Origin: Perkinsus marinus ATCC 50983
Lineage: Eukaryota; Perkinsozoa; Perkinsida; Perkinsidae
Reading direction: 5' to 3'
Assembly (NCBI RefSeq): GCF_000006405.1
Contig: NW_003211409.1
Span: 697,876-761,875 of the forward strand
DNA: 64,000 nt
In this document: positions 10,069-20,657 of the stretch, piece by piece
Layout of the letters: each line of letters starts with the position of its first letter
Position numbering within the stretch: the first letter of the stretch is position 1
Position numbers and translations under genes: made by a program
The notes under the pieces: generated by a model
Databases searched by the model: none
What the model was told of the DNA's origin: nothing
Seen by the model: the letters and a program-made list of their open reading frames with translations, nothing else

Positions 10069-13029
10069 ATGCGCTCTATGCCTACGCCCATGACGGACGC
10101 TGATGAGCTCGACACGAGTCACGAACCAGCGTGGCTGCATGAAGTTGACAGAGTATGTTCAGCACTGGAAGGAGCTCCTGAGAATCTGTAATACTCTAGT
10201 TGTATGCAAGAGAGAGTAGTGTGGGCCCCAAGGTTCGACGAAGATAAGTGCCAAGTGGTATATGAGGGCGCTTCAAAGGCCGCTCAAGAGTTCTTCGCCT
10301 TACTTGCGAAAAGCGAGGAGGTTGATGGTAAAGTGCACAGCTAGGAGGGAATTGTGGAGGTTGGGTTGTAGGGCTTCTGGGAGCGTTGCAGAACTTGGTG
10401 GTGGAGGGTTTGGACTTGGACCAGATTTGGCAGGAAATAGAGAGTCAACAGAAACCGCTGGAAAAAATACTGAAGAAAAAAATGAAGTAGAGGAAAAAAT
10501 TTTTTGGGGGATGTCGGGACGTGGCTTCATCAGGTTCTTGGAGAAGTTGGCAGCTACTGATGGCATTCAACTCCTCTCTGATGTGGGAGTGGGGGCTACT
10601 GAGGTTAGCGATGCGAGGTAGTAGGTAGTAGGATGTGGAAAAGGAATGGTATGGATATCAGTACGGCGAGCGAGGGAGAGGACGAGGATGCTGACATGGT
10701 GAGTGAGGCCAGCTCGACTTTGGGGTCGGATCAAGAAGAGGAGGAGGATGGAGAGGAAGAGGGAGAGGAGGTTGATAAGAAGGGTACTACTATTGGGTAT
10801 TCTTGATATGATAATCGCCGATGTTGTTCCTATTTTACCATGATGCATGCGAGTATGCTGTATGTGCAATTTCTCTTACGAGGTGGAGTCTGATTATAGC
10901 GTGTTGAATACGCCGTATCATGTTGTAATGGTCGGGGTAGGTCCAAAGAGATCGGCAGTGGATGAGGGATTGTTCAAGCTCGCGGATATGAATGACTTCT
11001 TAGAGAGTGAGGATAAGAAGGATGCTGAGATAGCGGCTCGCAATAAGGTAATTTCGTGGCGCGTGACGCTGGAGTATGCACAACACACTTTAACGAGTCA
11101 GGCTAAAGGCCAGGCGGGAGAGGACGAGGAAGAGGATGATGATGATGATGAGGAGAACGAGTGGGGTGATGACGATGAGTTCATGGATTTGGAGAAGCCT
11201 CTTGAAGACGATGGTAGGCCTCCTTATGTGCCTTACAGTCTAGAGGATAGAGCGACTTTAGATTCTGAGGAGGTTGGAGTCGATAAGCTTATGTATAGTG
11301 ACTTCTTTGATGCTCCGGAAGAGGGAGATGAGGTGGCCGTAGCGGCAACCGCTCCTTTGAAGTGAGGGTTTGTTGGGCTGTTGATGCGGCTGTATGGTGT
11401 GTGGCAGATCTACGGATGATGAAGATGAAGAGGAGGAAGGTTTGGGCGGCTTACCGGAGGGGGAGAATCTCGATGATGAGGAGGAAGCTGCACTCGAGGA
11501 GCAGTTGAAGGAGATGCAGGGGGAACTCACTGAAGGAGAAGAGGAGGAGGAGGAAGAGGATGGTACTGGTCGTTAACGGATGTCGTCTTGTGCGATGATG
11601 GATGGTATTTAGAATCGGTAGTCGCGGCTGATGATGAGGAGGAGAAGGCGTCTCCTGTTGTTGCTGCTGCTGCTCCTGTCGTGGAGTCGAGACGCTCTGA
11701 GACTTCTGCGTTGAAGAAGAGGATAGAGGAGATGGAGAATGAGATAGAGGAGATGGAGCGAGAACAGTTGGATGTAATGGGATGATGATGATGAATTGGC
11801 GAAGGTGTGGTATGATGATAAACGGTGATGATTCAGGAGAAGCATTGGACGATGACAGGCGAGGCCACCGGCAGCAGCCGACCTTTGAACTCTCTTTTGG
11901 AGCAACATATTGATCTACCCTTCTCCAAGTTGGCGGCGAGGAGGGCTGAGAAACAGTGGGAGGATGGAGGTAATAATAAAGAAAGCTGTAGGAAATTGGA
12001 TTGCCTTGTAGTGGTGATGGATGATAGTGGATATCATCTGCAATTTGAATTTTATATTGGGGAACATGATTATGAAATCTGGAGGTTGGGGATCCACTTT
12101 CTATGAACAACGTGTGATGGACTACGCTCTTCCCGAGAAACTCTGTGGGAGTGGCATGAGAATCTAAAGTTGAGATTTCCTCAGTTCGAATATGCTCAAG
12201 CTCGATTTGACGTTGTTTGAGGTGATGTCGTGATGGTTTCAGAAGAGGAAGAGGATGAGCTTACACAAGGCACTGCTGGGGCCTTCAAGCTTGATGTGGA
12301 TGCCATTATCAAGCAGAGGGTCGCTGACGAACTGTATGATGATGTGATTAAGCGTAGCGAGGAAGAGGTGAAGGAGTGGTATGGCTTTACATGGAGACCG
12401 ATACGCTTCCCTCAGGTGCTGCGGCTAAAGGGTAGCCAAGAAGGTGATGATTCTGTGGAGACTCTAAACTTCCAGAAGTCAAGGTTGGGTCTTGCTGACG
12501 TCTATGCTAAGCAGTATGAGGCGGAGGTAGATGAGGGTGGTCCATCGGGGTGGCCAGGGTGGTGCTTGCTCAGATGCTAGGGCAGCAGACTGATGCGGAA
12601 CTACAGCAGGACGCAGACCGGGTTGAGCTCAGGAGGCTCTTCGCTAAGCTCATGCATAAGCTGGACACTCTTACTAATCAGAACTTCACTCCTAGACCGG
12701 TATGGAAAGGGGGGCAGGAGAGGTCGTTAGGTGGCTGGACTCAGGTGCTTGATTCAACCTTGTCGAAGGCAGCTAAGGACGGTGATGCTCCGGCCATTCG
12801 GATGGAGGAGGCCGTACCTATTACGGTGGCTGCTGGTGGTACTGAAGGGAATGAGGTGGGGAGGGGTGTGGCTTCGCTCCGCTAGGAAAAAGTGTTTTAT
12901 AGGTTACGAAGGGCCCGGAGAAGCAGAAGGTGAGAGAGGAGATGAGTACTGAGGAGAAGGCGGCAGTGCGGGGCAATAAGAAGGCTAAGAGGCGACAGAA
13001 GGCTAAGGAGTCGATTGAGAAGGGTAACG

Positions 13030-13060
<31 letters not shown>

Positions 13061-13379
13061 AGGGTATGGTCGTTGTTTATAGGTAATGTGACCGTGGGGG
13101 ATAGAAGAGCGAGAGAGGCCAAGTTGATTGAGAAGAACAAGAAGGAGAAGGCGGAGAGGAAGGCTCGGAAGGAAGGCCCTGGCAACGACAAGTAAGGTGG
13201 TGGGCAGTCGGTAGGATGATGACCTTGGTCGTATTAGGAGTAACCGCAAGATCCGTACTACAGCACTGATGGCTGCTGCGGCGGACTCGGCTGGTCGGGA
13301 TGTACGGCGATCGGAAGCGAAGAGAAAAGAAGGGCGGAGCGATGCTACGGCTGGCGGCAGCAAGCGGGTTAAGCTATAG
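10069..13379 (+). CDS. MPP10: U3 small nucleolar ribonucleoprotein component Mpp10
   Basis: Mpp10 scaffolds the U3 snoRNP/SSU processome for 18S rRNA maturation in the nucleolus. Many exons, in order, carry family signatures: EGLDLDQIWQEIESQQ near 10400; a long Asp/Glu-rich region; KRSAVDEGLFKLADMNDFL near 10950; WTMTGEATGSSRPLNSLLEQ near 11850; VDAIIKQRVADELYDDVIKR near 12300; FTPRPV near 12690; a Lys-rich EEMSTEEKAA...KKAKRRQKAKE stretch; and a C-terminus ending GGSKRVKL with TAG at 13377-13379. The start at 10069 is the first good ATG, but the splice from the first exon is not fully resolved. One intron (near 12860-12900) has GCTTCGCTCCGCT; another contains a (TAC)n tract. Family assignment is strong; exact exon edges are less certain. 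Confidence 0.85.
13031..13061 (+). repeat. (TAC)n microsatellite in an MPP10 intron
   Basis: About ten TAC units. Read through, they would encode a Thr run, but a donor (AAGG|GTAACG) before and an acceptor (TTATAG|GTAATG) after place the tract in an intron and join GLU-LYS-GLY to NVTVGDRRAREAK in frame. Confidence 0.8.
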
Positions 13380-13693
13380 TCATACCCGAGTGGTGAGGCG
13401 GCGCATCAACGTAAATGTTCCTGTTTCTATTATACGCTTCTGTTACGAGTTACAGTGTCCCCCTATTGTGTGCGGAAGGGGGGAGGTTGATAGTATGTGG
13501 TGGAGCTATGGTAGGGGGACAGCCATTGTGTCGGCATCGTGGTGATGTCTGGACGGATGAGAAGAGGTCAGAAAGGTCAAAGTGGCGCAATGTATGTGCT
13601 AGTTAAGAATAGTCATGTTTCGGGCCTGTTTTGAATCTTACATAGAGGACCTAGATATTTGTTCAGTCATATTACAACTCCTACCTAGTGACC

Positions 13694-15273
13694 ATGTCCA
13701 GAGAGTTCCGAGGTGATGACCATGAGCCGACTTGGGAGGAGGTGAAGGGCCTTCTTGCCGACCCTGAGGCCCCAGTAGAGAAGCGGTACCGCGCTCTCTT
13801 CTATGCCCGGAGCCGGGATGATTCTGAGGCGATTGAGGCTCTTTATAAGGTCTTGGAGCCCGAGACCAAATCGGTATGTGCATGCGTGCTATAGTTCATA
13901 CCACTCCTCATCGAACTTCCAGGTGCTTCTTCGACACGAGGCGTGCTATTGCATCGGCCAGATGGAGCATGGCTTGGAAGGTGCGTGGAAGCTCGAGAAC
14001 GTTATGGATGACGTTAACGAGCATCCCATGGTGAGATCAGCGGGCGTATCTTTGGTTCAGAAGTGGAAGATACAGAATAGGTCCGATGGAGTGCAATTTC
14101 GGATCATGTTAGGTGCGTCACGAAGCCATTGAGGGCCTTGCCGCTTGTGGCTCCGTCGATTCCCTTGACAAGATTCGTCCCTATTTGACTCATGAAAACG
14201 AGGCAATTCGGGATACCGCTACCTTAGCCGTCGAGTCTCTCGAAAGTAATACCACTCCTTTGTGAAATCCCCCCTTCCACTCCCCCCTCAGACCTCAAGA
14301 GGACTAAGGACACCGATGCTCAGCGTAGTGAGTTCAACACTGTCGATCCGATCGGGTCCAAGGCCCGCCAACACGCCACGAAGACCGAGGAGGTACTTCC
14401 AATCTCTTCATCATGGTCATGGTCCACCGTCCCGTCGTTCAGGCCGCTCAGCGTCTCATGGACCCCAAGGCCAAGCTCTCTGATCGCTACGCGGCTATGT
14501 ACCAACTACGTGCTGCTACTCTGCCCGGCTCAGTGTAGGCGTCCTTACCTGGGGTTGTCCATACCACTCCATTCCTAATTCCTGTAGGTCTCCCGATCCG
14601 GAAGCTCTGAAGGCATTGGCGCGAGTGTTGAGGGAGGACCACACCTCAGCTTTGATGAGGCATGAGCTCGCCTTCGTCGTAGCCCAGGTTGCTTTCGACG
14701 CTGATAAAGAAATGGTGAACATAAGCTCCTAGCGCTCTCCCTGGATCATCGTCCTTTTCTGAACAGACTCTTTCTAGTGTCCAAGCCCTCATCGACTCTG
14801 TGAAGGATAGGGAAGAGGCCTGCATGGTTCGACATGAGTCAGCTGTGGCCCTGGGCTCTGTGGGTGGCGAGGTCGCCACCAAGTTCCTTAGGGACTACGT
14901 CCAGAGGCCTATCGACCACAACGAGGTAGTAGTAATAGCAGCATCTTATTCGCCAGTGTTGGAATATGTATTCGCTTTCCTCAGCAGAACTTGGGAGCTT
15001 CCTCACTAATTATAGAGGTTCATATAAGTGTACAGAATCGAACGGAATTTCCTCAAACTTTTCTCAAAATTTCCATAGTGTTACCGTCACATGTAGTTGT
15101 TTCCTACACTGTTATTTGTCCAACTCGAGTGTTGTTGTTGTTCTTTTCAGGACGAAGCTGTAGTGATTGAGAGCTGTAAGGTCGCGCTTGACGCCATCAA
15201 CTTCTGGTCGGATATGACGACCACTGGGACTGAGGAGGAGGAGGAGCCCGCAGTAGCAGCTACCACTGCCTGA
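13694..15273 (+). CDS. DOHH: Deoxyhypusine hydroxylase (HEAT-repeat)
   Basis: It hydroxylates deoxyhypusine in eIF5A, the last step of hypusine formation, using a di-iron centre. All four His-Glu iron-binding motifs are visible in HEAT-like repeats: LRHEACYCIGQM, VRHEAIEGLAACGS, MRHELAFVVAQ and VRHESAVALGS. The start at 13694 (MSREFRGDD) and stop TGA at 15271-15273 (after AVAATTA) give a family-typical length. At least six introns are needed, e.g. 13874-13922, about 14030-14111, 14246-14291 and 14926-15150. The last holds a TIR element, and several others carry the shared motif ATACCACTCC. The acidic C-terminal tail (TEEEEEPAV) is variable in the family. Confidence 0.93.
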
Positions 15274-15420
15274 GTGTTTGGTGGTCAGTGATATTACCCT
15301 TGGGAGAAAGGTCCGAGTTAGGCATGTGTCGGGCGATAGGGAGGCAGTTAGTTCACTCTACTTGATGAAGCGAGTTTCTTATTAGTACTGTCGTATCTTT
15401 TCACTGGATGATACCACTCC
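13898..15420 (+). repeat. Four copies of ATACCACTCC in DOHH introns and 3' flank
   Basis: The identical 10-mer lies at 13898-13907, 14249-14258, 14561-14570 and 15411-15420. The first three are inside three different DOHH introns; the fourth is 140 bp past the stop codon, before an intron-like TTCAG. I did not find it elsewhere in the window. Confidence 0.8.
14961..15104 (-). mobile_element. Intron-nested TIR element, family A copy 1 (DOHH intron)
   Basis: This copy reads in reverse relative to the family orientation. It begins GTTGGAATATG and ends ACATGTAGTTG then TTTCC, matching the reverse complement of the copies at 44991 and 48078, including an internal CTCACTAATTATAGAGG block. It occupies 144 of the 225 bp of the intron at 14926-15150. 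No coding capacity. It looks like a MITE; which autonomous partner moved it is unknown. Confidence 0.7.
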
Positions 15421-15515
15421 TTCCTGAGTTCAGTCATAATAAAGGCCATACTGGGTAATCGTGTTGTATTCAGTCGTTTGTAGCGTCGCGAGAGCCGCTC
15501 TCCTACGGGGTTAAT

Positions 15516-15903
15516 ATGGCTGAGTCTCCTCAGGGGGGTACCGCCGGCGGCAAGACCCTCGATAAAGGGTCACATAACAATAGTGGGGCGAGCGAAGCTG
15601 TCAGCCCGAGTGAACCCACCACTCTAAGAGGCGTGCTCTACTTCAATTGTAATACCGTAAATCCGTCACTTCCTACTGACCATACCCCTCAGTCCTGGAT
15701 ACAAGGATGGGTCCAGCAGCGTCCCCTAGAGAGGGGAAGTCCTCTGCGGCAGTAGTGGATGCGGCTGCGGCTGCGGCCTCTGGAAGACCTTCTGGTGGCA
15801 GCCTGCTCACGAATGAGAGGCTGCTTGGCCCGTCTGCTGGGCCCCGCTATGCTTTCTGTCTGCGTAGTAATGTTTTCTCACAGTATTACATTAGTGAGAG
15901 CAG

Positions 15904-15936
<33 letters not shown>

Positions 15937-18900
15937 ACGCAGTTAATCACTTCACAGGGTTTCGCTAGGTTCCCCGATTCCCTCATCATTCCATCAGCTT
16001 TTGAGTGGCCTTTGGAGCTCTGTCTTGTCGTCCAGCCTGGGCCGGTAGATCCATATCTAGTTTGAACAAGTAGCGAATGTCGACCCCTTAGGGCGTGCCC
16101 TTTCCTTCTACCCTTCCATGGTACTGTGGTGCCCAAGATCGTACCAAGAAGGTGGCAGCATCGAAAAGTGGTAGTAGTCCGAAGCAGTCTGGAAAGAGTG
16201 AGGCTAGGATAGTGGGGGAGCCCTTGAAGGTGTTGGAGGTCGATCTAAGAGGCGACTGTATTGAAGGCATTCAGATATCATACAAAGATGCTGGCCGGGG
16301 TGGGCATATGGTAGATCGCTGGGTGCAGTTTACACACGAAAACAGACTCCTCGAGGTAGTGGTAGTGCATCCAAGGTTGCCCAGCTAAAGATTCAAAACA
16401 GGTCCGCATACAGTACAGTGTGTGTAAGGCTTGGGATATCCTTACTGACGCCATAAGGCCTGACGAGGCCAGCAAACCTGCTATAGGCCAGATTATCAAG
16501 ATGGTTAATAACCCAGCTGGGGTAGTAATAGATGCAGAAGTGACAGGATGAAGAGGTGCCCTCTAGGTCCTGCCCTATGCCCTCTATCACGTCGCCTCGG
16601 TCGCCAATAGCGATAAGACTGCCTTGATTCTCATGCATGCTATGGATTATACTGCTACGCTCCGCTTTTTTGCCCGACTGTCGGAACAGGAGGTAATAAT
16701 GATGCTCTTATTACCGGCTCCATCCGGAGCTTTCTGGGAATTCTCATCAAGAACCGTGTAACGACCAGTATGGGAAAATATGCATATGCTCAACTACATG
16801 TATCGATGGCAGTATGGAAATTTTGAGGAAATATTGTTGGTTTCTGAAAATCTTTCATTCGTCGATGAGGAAACTACTCCTCAGCTGTATAGAGCGAACA
16901 TATATCCCACCATATGCTATCGTAGTCCAAGAGTATACGGAAGGCGTATGTGTCAGGTCTTTCGAGTGTCAGCTGGAGATCGTCCAGTGCGAAAATTGCT
17001 GTACTTATTCAGCAACATCGGCTGCTTTCTGAGGGCCTTCGTGACAGTGTATAGGCGCAAACAGCTGAAGGAGCATCTCAGCCATATACAGTCTCAAATT
17101 CGTGATCTGGCTGTAGATGGAGGGGTAATACTCGTAGTAATTTTGTGGCGCGCGAAAATATCATCAAGCATTCATTTGATTCAGAAACTATCTCGGCAAC
17201 AGCGACTCAATCGACTGCAGACTATCCTCAACCGTCTACTGGAGGCCTTAGTTGACTTCACTACCACTCAGCTACCACAACACTTTTTCCACGACTTGGA
17301 CGATGCCTGTCGGCCCAATTTCAGCAACAGCAATCTCGTTATTGGAGGGGTCCTCTGCGTCCACGTCTGCTCGGTAATAGTCCACCCTTCTACTACCAGT
17401 GTCGGGTCATCCTCTTTGTAGGCTGTATTAGCGATGCCTCGACAGTTGGAGTTCATAGGGAAGGATGACCCAATCAGTCCAGTGGCCTCGGGGATCTGGC
17501 TGGCTCTACTCCGAGCCACATTCTTGTTCTATTTGATGGTAGTTGCATATTCAAGCTTCGCTCCGCCTTGAAATAGGATACTTTTCAGCTCAGCGAGCAA
17601 GTCGACCCAGCCAGGATTTCTGAGTTCGTCCCGGATGAAATATACACTCTTGTTCGTGGTGTTGGCTTCGATGTGGGCTACCTCTTACCGGGTTTCTTAT
17701 CAATCATCACTCTGGCTCAGGTCCGAGCAAAAGCCAACATTCAGTTCCAAATGCGCATTCTTCAGTCGAGGGGTTTGCAGCCTCCAGCTAAATCCGATAG
17801 TGCCCTGGAGAGCTCAGCAGCAGCTGAGATGCGCATGCCTGAGAAAGCAGGGGCTCTATTGAGGGATATGCTCAGCGAGAAGTTATATGACGTCACTAAG
17901 ATCATACACAATCGTCCCGAGTGAGCTATTGGGCCTAGCTGGGTGGAAAGGTGGCACCGATGGTGGATCAGGTTCATACCACAAGGGTTCAGTGTAAGGG
18001 AATTGATGCTGCAATTGGCCAGCTGTGTGAAGGCTCGTAAACCAGAGGGGAGTGTCAAGGCTAGGGCTGCCAAGACTAAGCCGAGCTCTACTCCTATCCA
18101 TCCACCAGAGAGCGATATTGTAATGATTACAGTAGATGTGTTAGTCTACTAGTCTGAGGATTTATAATGGAAACAATTCTACAGCAAAAATTCGAATACA
18201 GCAGTCGTCAAATGAACGGCTTCTTTTGAATATGAAATTTGCTCGAAATCGAAAATTTCCGTTCCGGGCGGCACTGAGGGACTCGAGTACTCGGTGTTAT
18301 CTCATTTATCCTGATAGCAATTATATTGGTGGGATTCTTGTATCACGATTTGAGGATGAGAAAAATTGATGCTGTAATAGTTGCATAAACTCTTGCCATC
18401 GTTACTGTTCATCATCTACCAGTTTGTATACTTCGTCATCATCACCTGCAGGTTCAAGTGACGCCCAACGGTGTATGTGATCGTTCGAGTATAGGCTCAT
18501 TCGCATCGATAGTTGCCCGGGTAGAGCCTCTCTTTCAACGCTCTCTTCAGTGGAGCAAACGCGACCTTATCGAGAACAACATCATGCAAGGCATCAGCAT
18601 CGTAAGCTGCCTACTGTAATAGTCGCGCCGTCTCTCAACGGCTATTCAGGTGAGGCGTACTGCCAAGCCTTTGGAGGCCCTTCTCGTTAAGCGAAAACCG
18701 TTGTCTCAAATGATAGCAGAGGGCCGTCTCCCAAAGGACTATATTGACCAAGTATGAAATAGTCTTTTCTTCTGTCGGTCATTCGCCTTCTCTTCAGCTC
18801 TTTCCCGATAACCCTACAGCTGCTCCTCAAGCACTGCCATCTTCTCCTCTTCGTAGACGCTCTAATTCTACGAGCGAGAATAGGTAGTCACACTTGATAG

Positions 18901-20060
18901 GTTTATCCCTACTGTCCTTCAGTCCTGGTGCCCGGAGTGGTCGTTTCCGCCGTAAGTCGACCTCCTCGCTGAGCAGCAGTGACCAGAAGGCTGACCGAAA
19001 GGATCACTCCATCCCAACGCCGAATGGTGGTGCTCCTAACACGTTGCCGCCCACTAGCGCCTCTAAGTCGCGTAATATTTGTGTTGGTGGAATTATATTC
19101 ATGAGTTCTCTCAGCCGCTCCGGTGGCGGTCTCTACGAAGGGGCCAATAACCAATACCGGGCCGAGCCGTGTGGCAACTGAGGAGGAGAAGCCGACCCAG
19201 CCTGTTGGTGGCCAGACTGTGGCGGCGGTATCGAAGACGATGGAGCAAGCATCGAAAGCTATCGTAACCCCAGCTACTCGTTCTCAAGGACCACAACCCA
19301 AAAGAGGTAGGCTTGTCCAGGATAGTGTGTAACTTCTTGGTAGACTTCTTTTAATCAGTCCCATCGCCACCTCCATCACCGAGTAGTGGGACGACACCTC
19401 TTCCTGACTTGCCTGAGGACTATCGTCAATACACTGGAGGCAGTAACACTCCCGTGCAACGAGGAGCCTTTACGCCCCAGAAGGCTGTGGCCACGCCATT
19501 CCTGCAGCTTCTCGATGCCTTTTGCAAGAGGGTTTGTGGCAGTACCACATCTGTTGAAGGACAACACCAAGCTGGATGCCATACTGGAACTATTCACTAT
19601 TTCCATCAGTATGCTTGTCATCGAGAATTGGCGTTTTCAGCTGTCCTTGTCCAGGTACCATTTGCATCAGTATCATCGTTCGGTCCACCACAACGCACCA
19701 CAGGTTGTCCAGCTGACTAACCCAGCTCCGCCAGGTGAGGCCATCCGACACTCGGGGGTTGGTTAGAAGTCATCACAGGTACGATCTACTCACGGTCGCC
19801 CTCGCCGGGCCAAGCTGCCTTCTCGGGGCCACCTGTGTCCCATGGGCTGCGCAAAAGTCCTTCTGGCAGCTTATTGACAGAATCCTCCAGTCAAGGGCAG
19901 GGCTCGACCACACAGCAACAACAACAACAAGGCCAACAACAACAACGTGCGCAGAGACAAGGTAAAGGTTGATGATGCCAATGTCATCAGAATCGGGTTC
20001 ATCTCAGGCCAGCAGAAGGCTCCCGGTGCCCACATTCGACAGAAGAAACGGAGGCACTGA
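15516..20060 (+). CDS. Large unrecognised protein with Gln-rich C-terminal tail
   Basis: A multi-exon gene starting at 15516 (MAESPQGGTAGGKTLDKGSH). Convincing coding pieces include KVLEVDLRGDCIEGIQISYK (about 16220), VRIQYSVCKAWDILTDAIRP (about 16410), a basic helix RRKQLKEHLSHIQSQIRDLA (about 17060), PRQLEFIGKDDPISPVASG (about 17440), FVPDEIYTLVRGVGFDVGYL (about 17615), VRAKANIQFQMRILQSRG (about 17720), a Ser/Pro-rich region, and a final part with QQQQQQGQQQQ spliced to KAPGAHIRQKKRRH and TGA at 20058-20060. The middle looks helical, like a scaffold or MIF4G/ARM-type fold, but I cannot name it. Introns are numerous and several begin GTAGTAGTAATAG or GTAATA. A TIR element and a GTA tract lie in its introns. 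Confidence 0.6.
15904..15936 (+). repeat. (GTA)n microsatellite in an intron
   Basis: About eleven GTA/TAG units in the sense orientation of the surrounding gene. They lie in a region without coding signal between exons ending near 15870 and resuming near 16090. Confidence 0.75.
16772..16911 (+). mobile_element. Intron-nested TIR element, family A copy 2
   Basis: It begins GGGAAAATATGCATATG...CAACTACATGT and runs to CTCAGCTGTATAGAGCGAAC then ATATATCCCACC, matching other copies along its length. It fills about 140 bp of a 199-bp intron (16758-16956; donor CCGT|GTAACG, acceptor GTCAG|GTCTTT). A 213-codon open frame starting at 16780 is an accident of reading through this intron. Confidence 0.7.
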
Positions 20061-20657
20061 ATTTCTTCAATCATTGACTGTATTTGAGTTCAAAGAGTTA
20101 TACTGAACTGGGGAGTCTAGAGTACCGAAATCCTAAACCTTATGAAAACTGGATCATCAAGCTCACAGCCATGAAAGTATTGGAGCATATAGAGATAGCT
20201 GTACGGATGGGTATAAGCATGCACTACCACGCAAAACCTTATGCAACAGGAGGATGGGTTTTCCGTCCTCTGGTGGTTTCATTTACATTTGTTCAGATAA
20301 TGTGTTTACTAACGGATACAATTTGCACAAACGTTTGTCCATCGACTCCACAAATCCTGGCTATGATTGAGTCATCTCCTGTGGGCCAAAGTATATGTCT
20401 CCACTCCTGCCATTTTGGAATGAAAGCTTTCACTATCGGCCTTGAGGCATATCCTTGCGCCTTAGACATTCGACTTTACAACCTCTAGTCGCTCCAGCAA
20501 AAGTGTGTTTTCTTGTAGACACGTAATCCTAATGTCGATATTTATGTGACTATCTCATGTTACTGCTACCAATACTTCTACTATAACAACGCTAGACACT
20601 GCTGCCAGTTACTGTCGAGAAACTAGCTGTTTATTAAGCAAGACAACACGCAGAGCA
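20061..20657. other. Convergent 3' intergenic region
   Basis: Lies between the ends of two convergent genes. A plus-strand frame of 134 codons (20084-20488) is present but has no recognisable domain and starts just after a stop codon. I regard it as unsupported. Confidence 0.4.

Noticed and set aside
13021-13070. Polythreonine insertion in MPP10
   Set aside because: The triplet tract lies between good splice sites and is better read as intronic.
16780-17421. 213-codon plus-strand open frame
   Set aside because: It starts inside the intron element at 16772 and reads through several introns; real exons lie in other frames.
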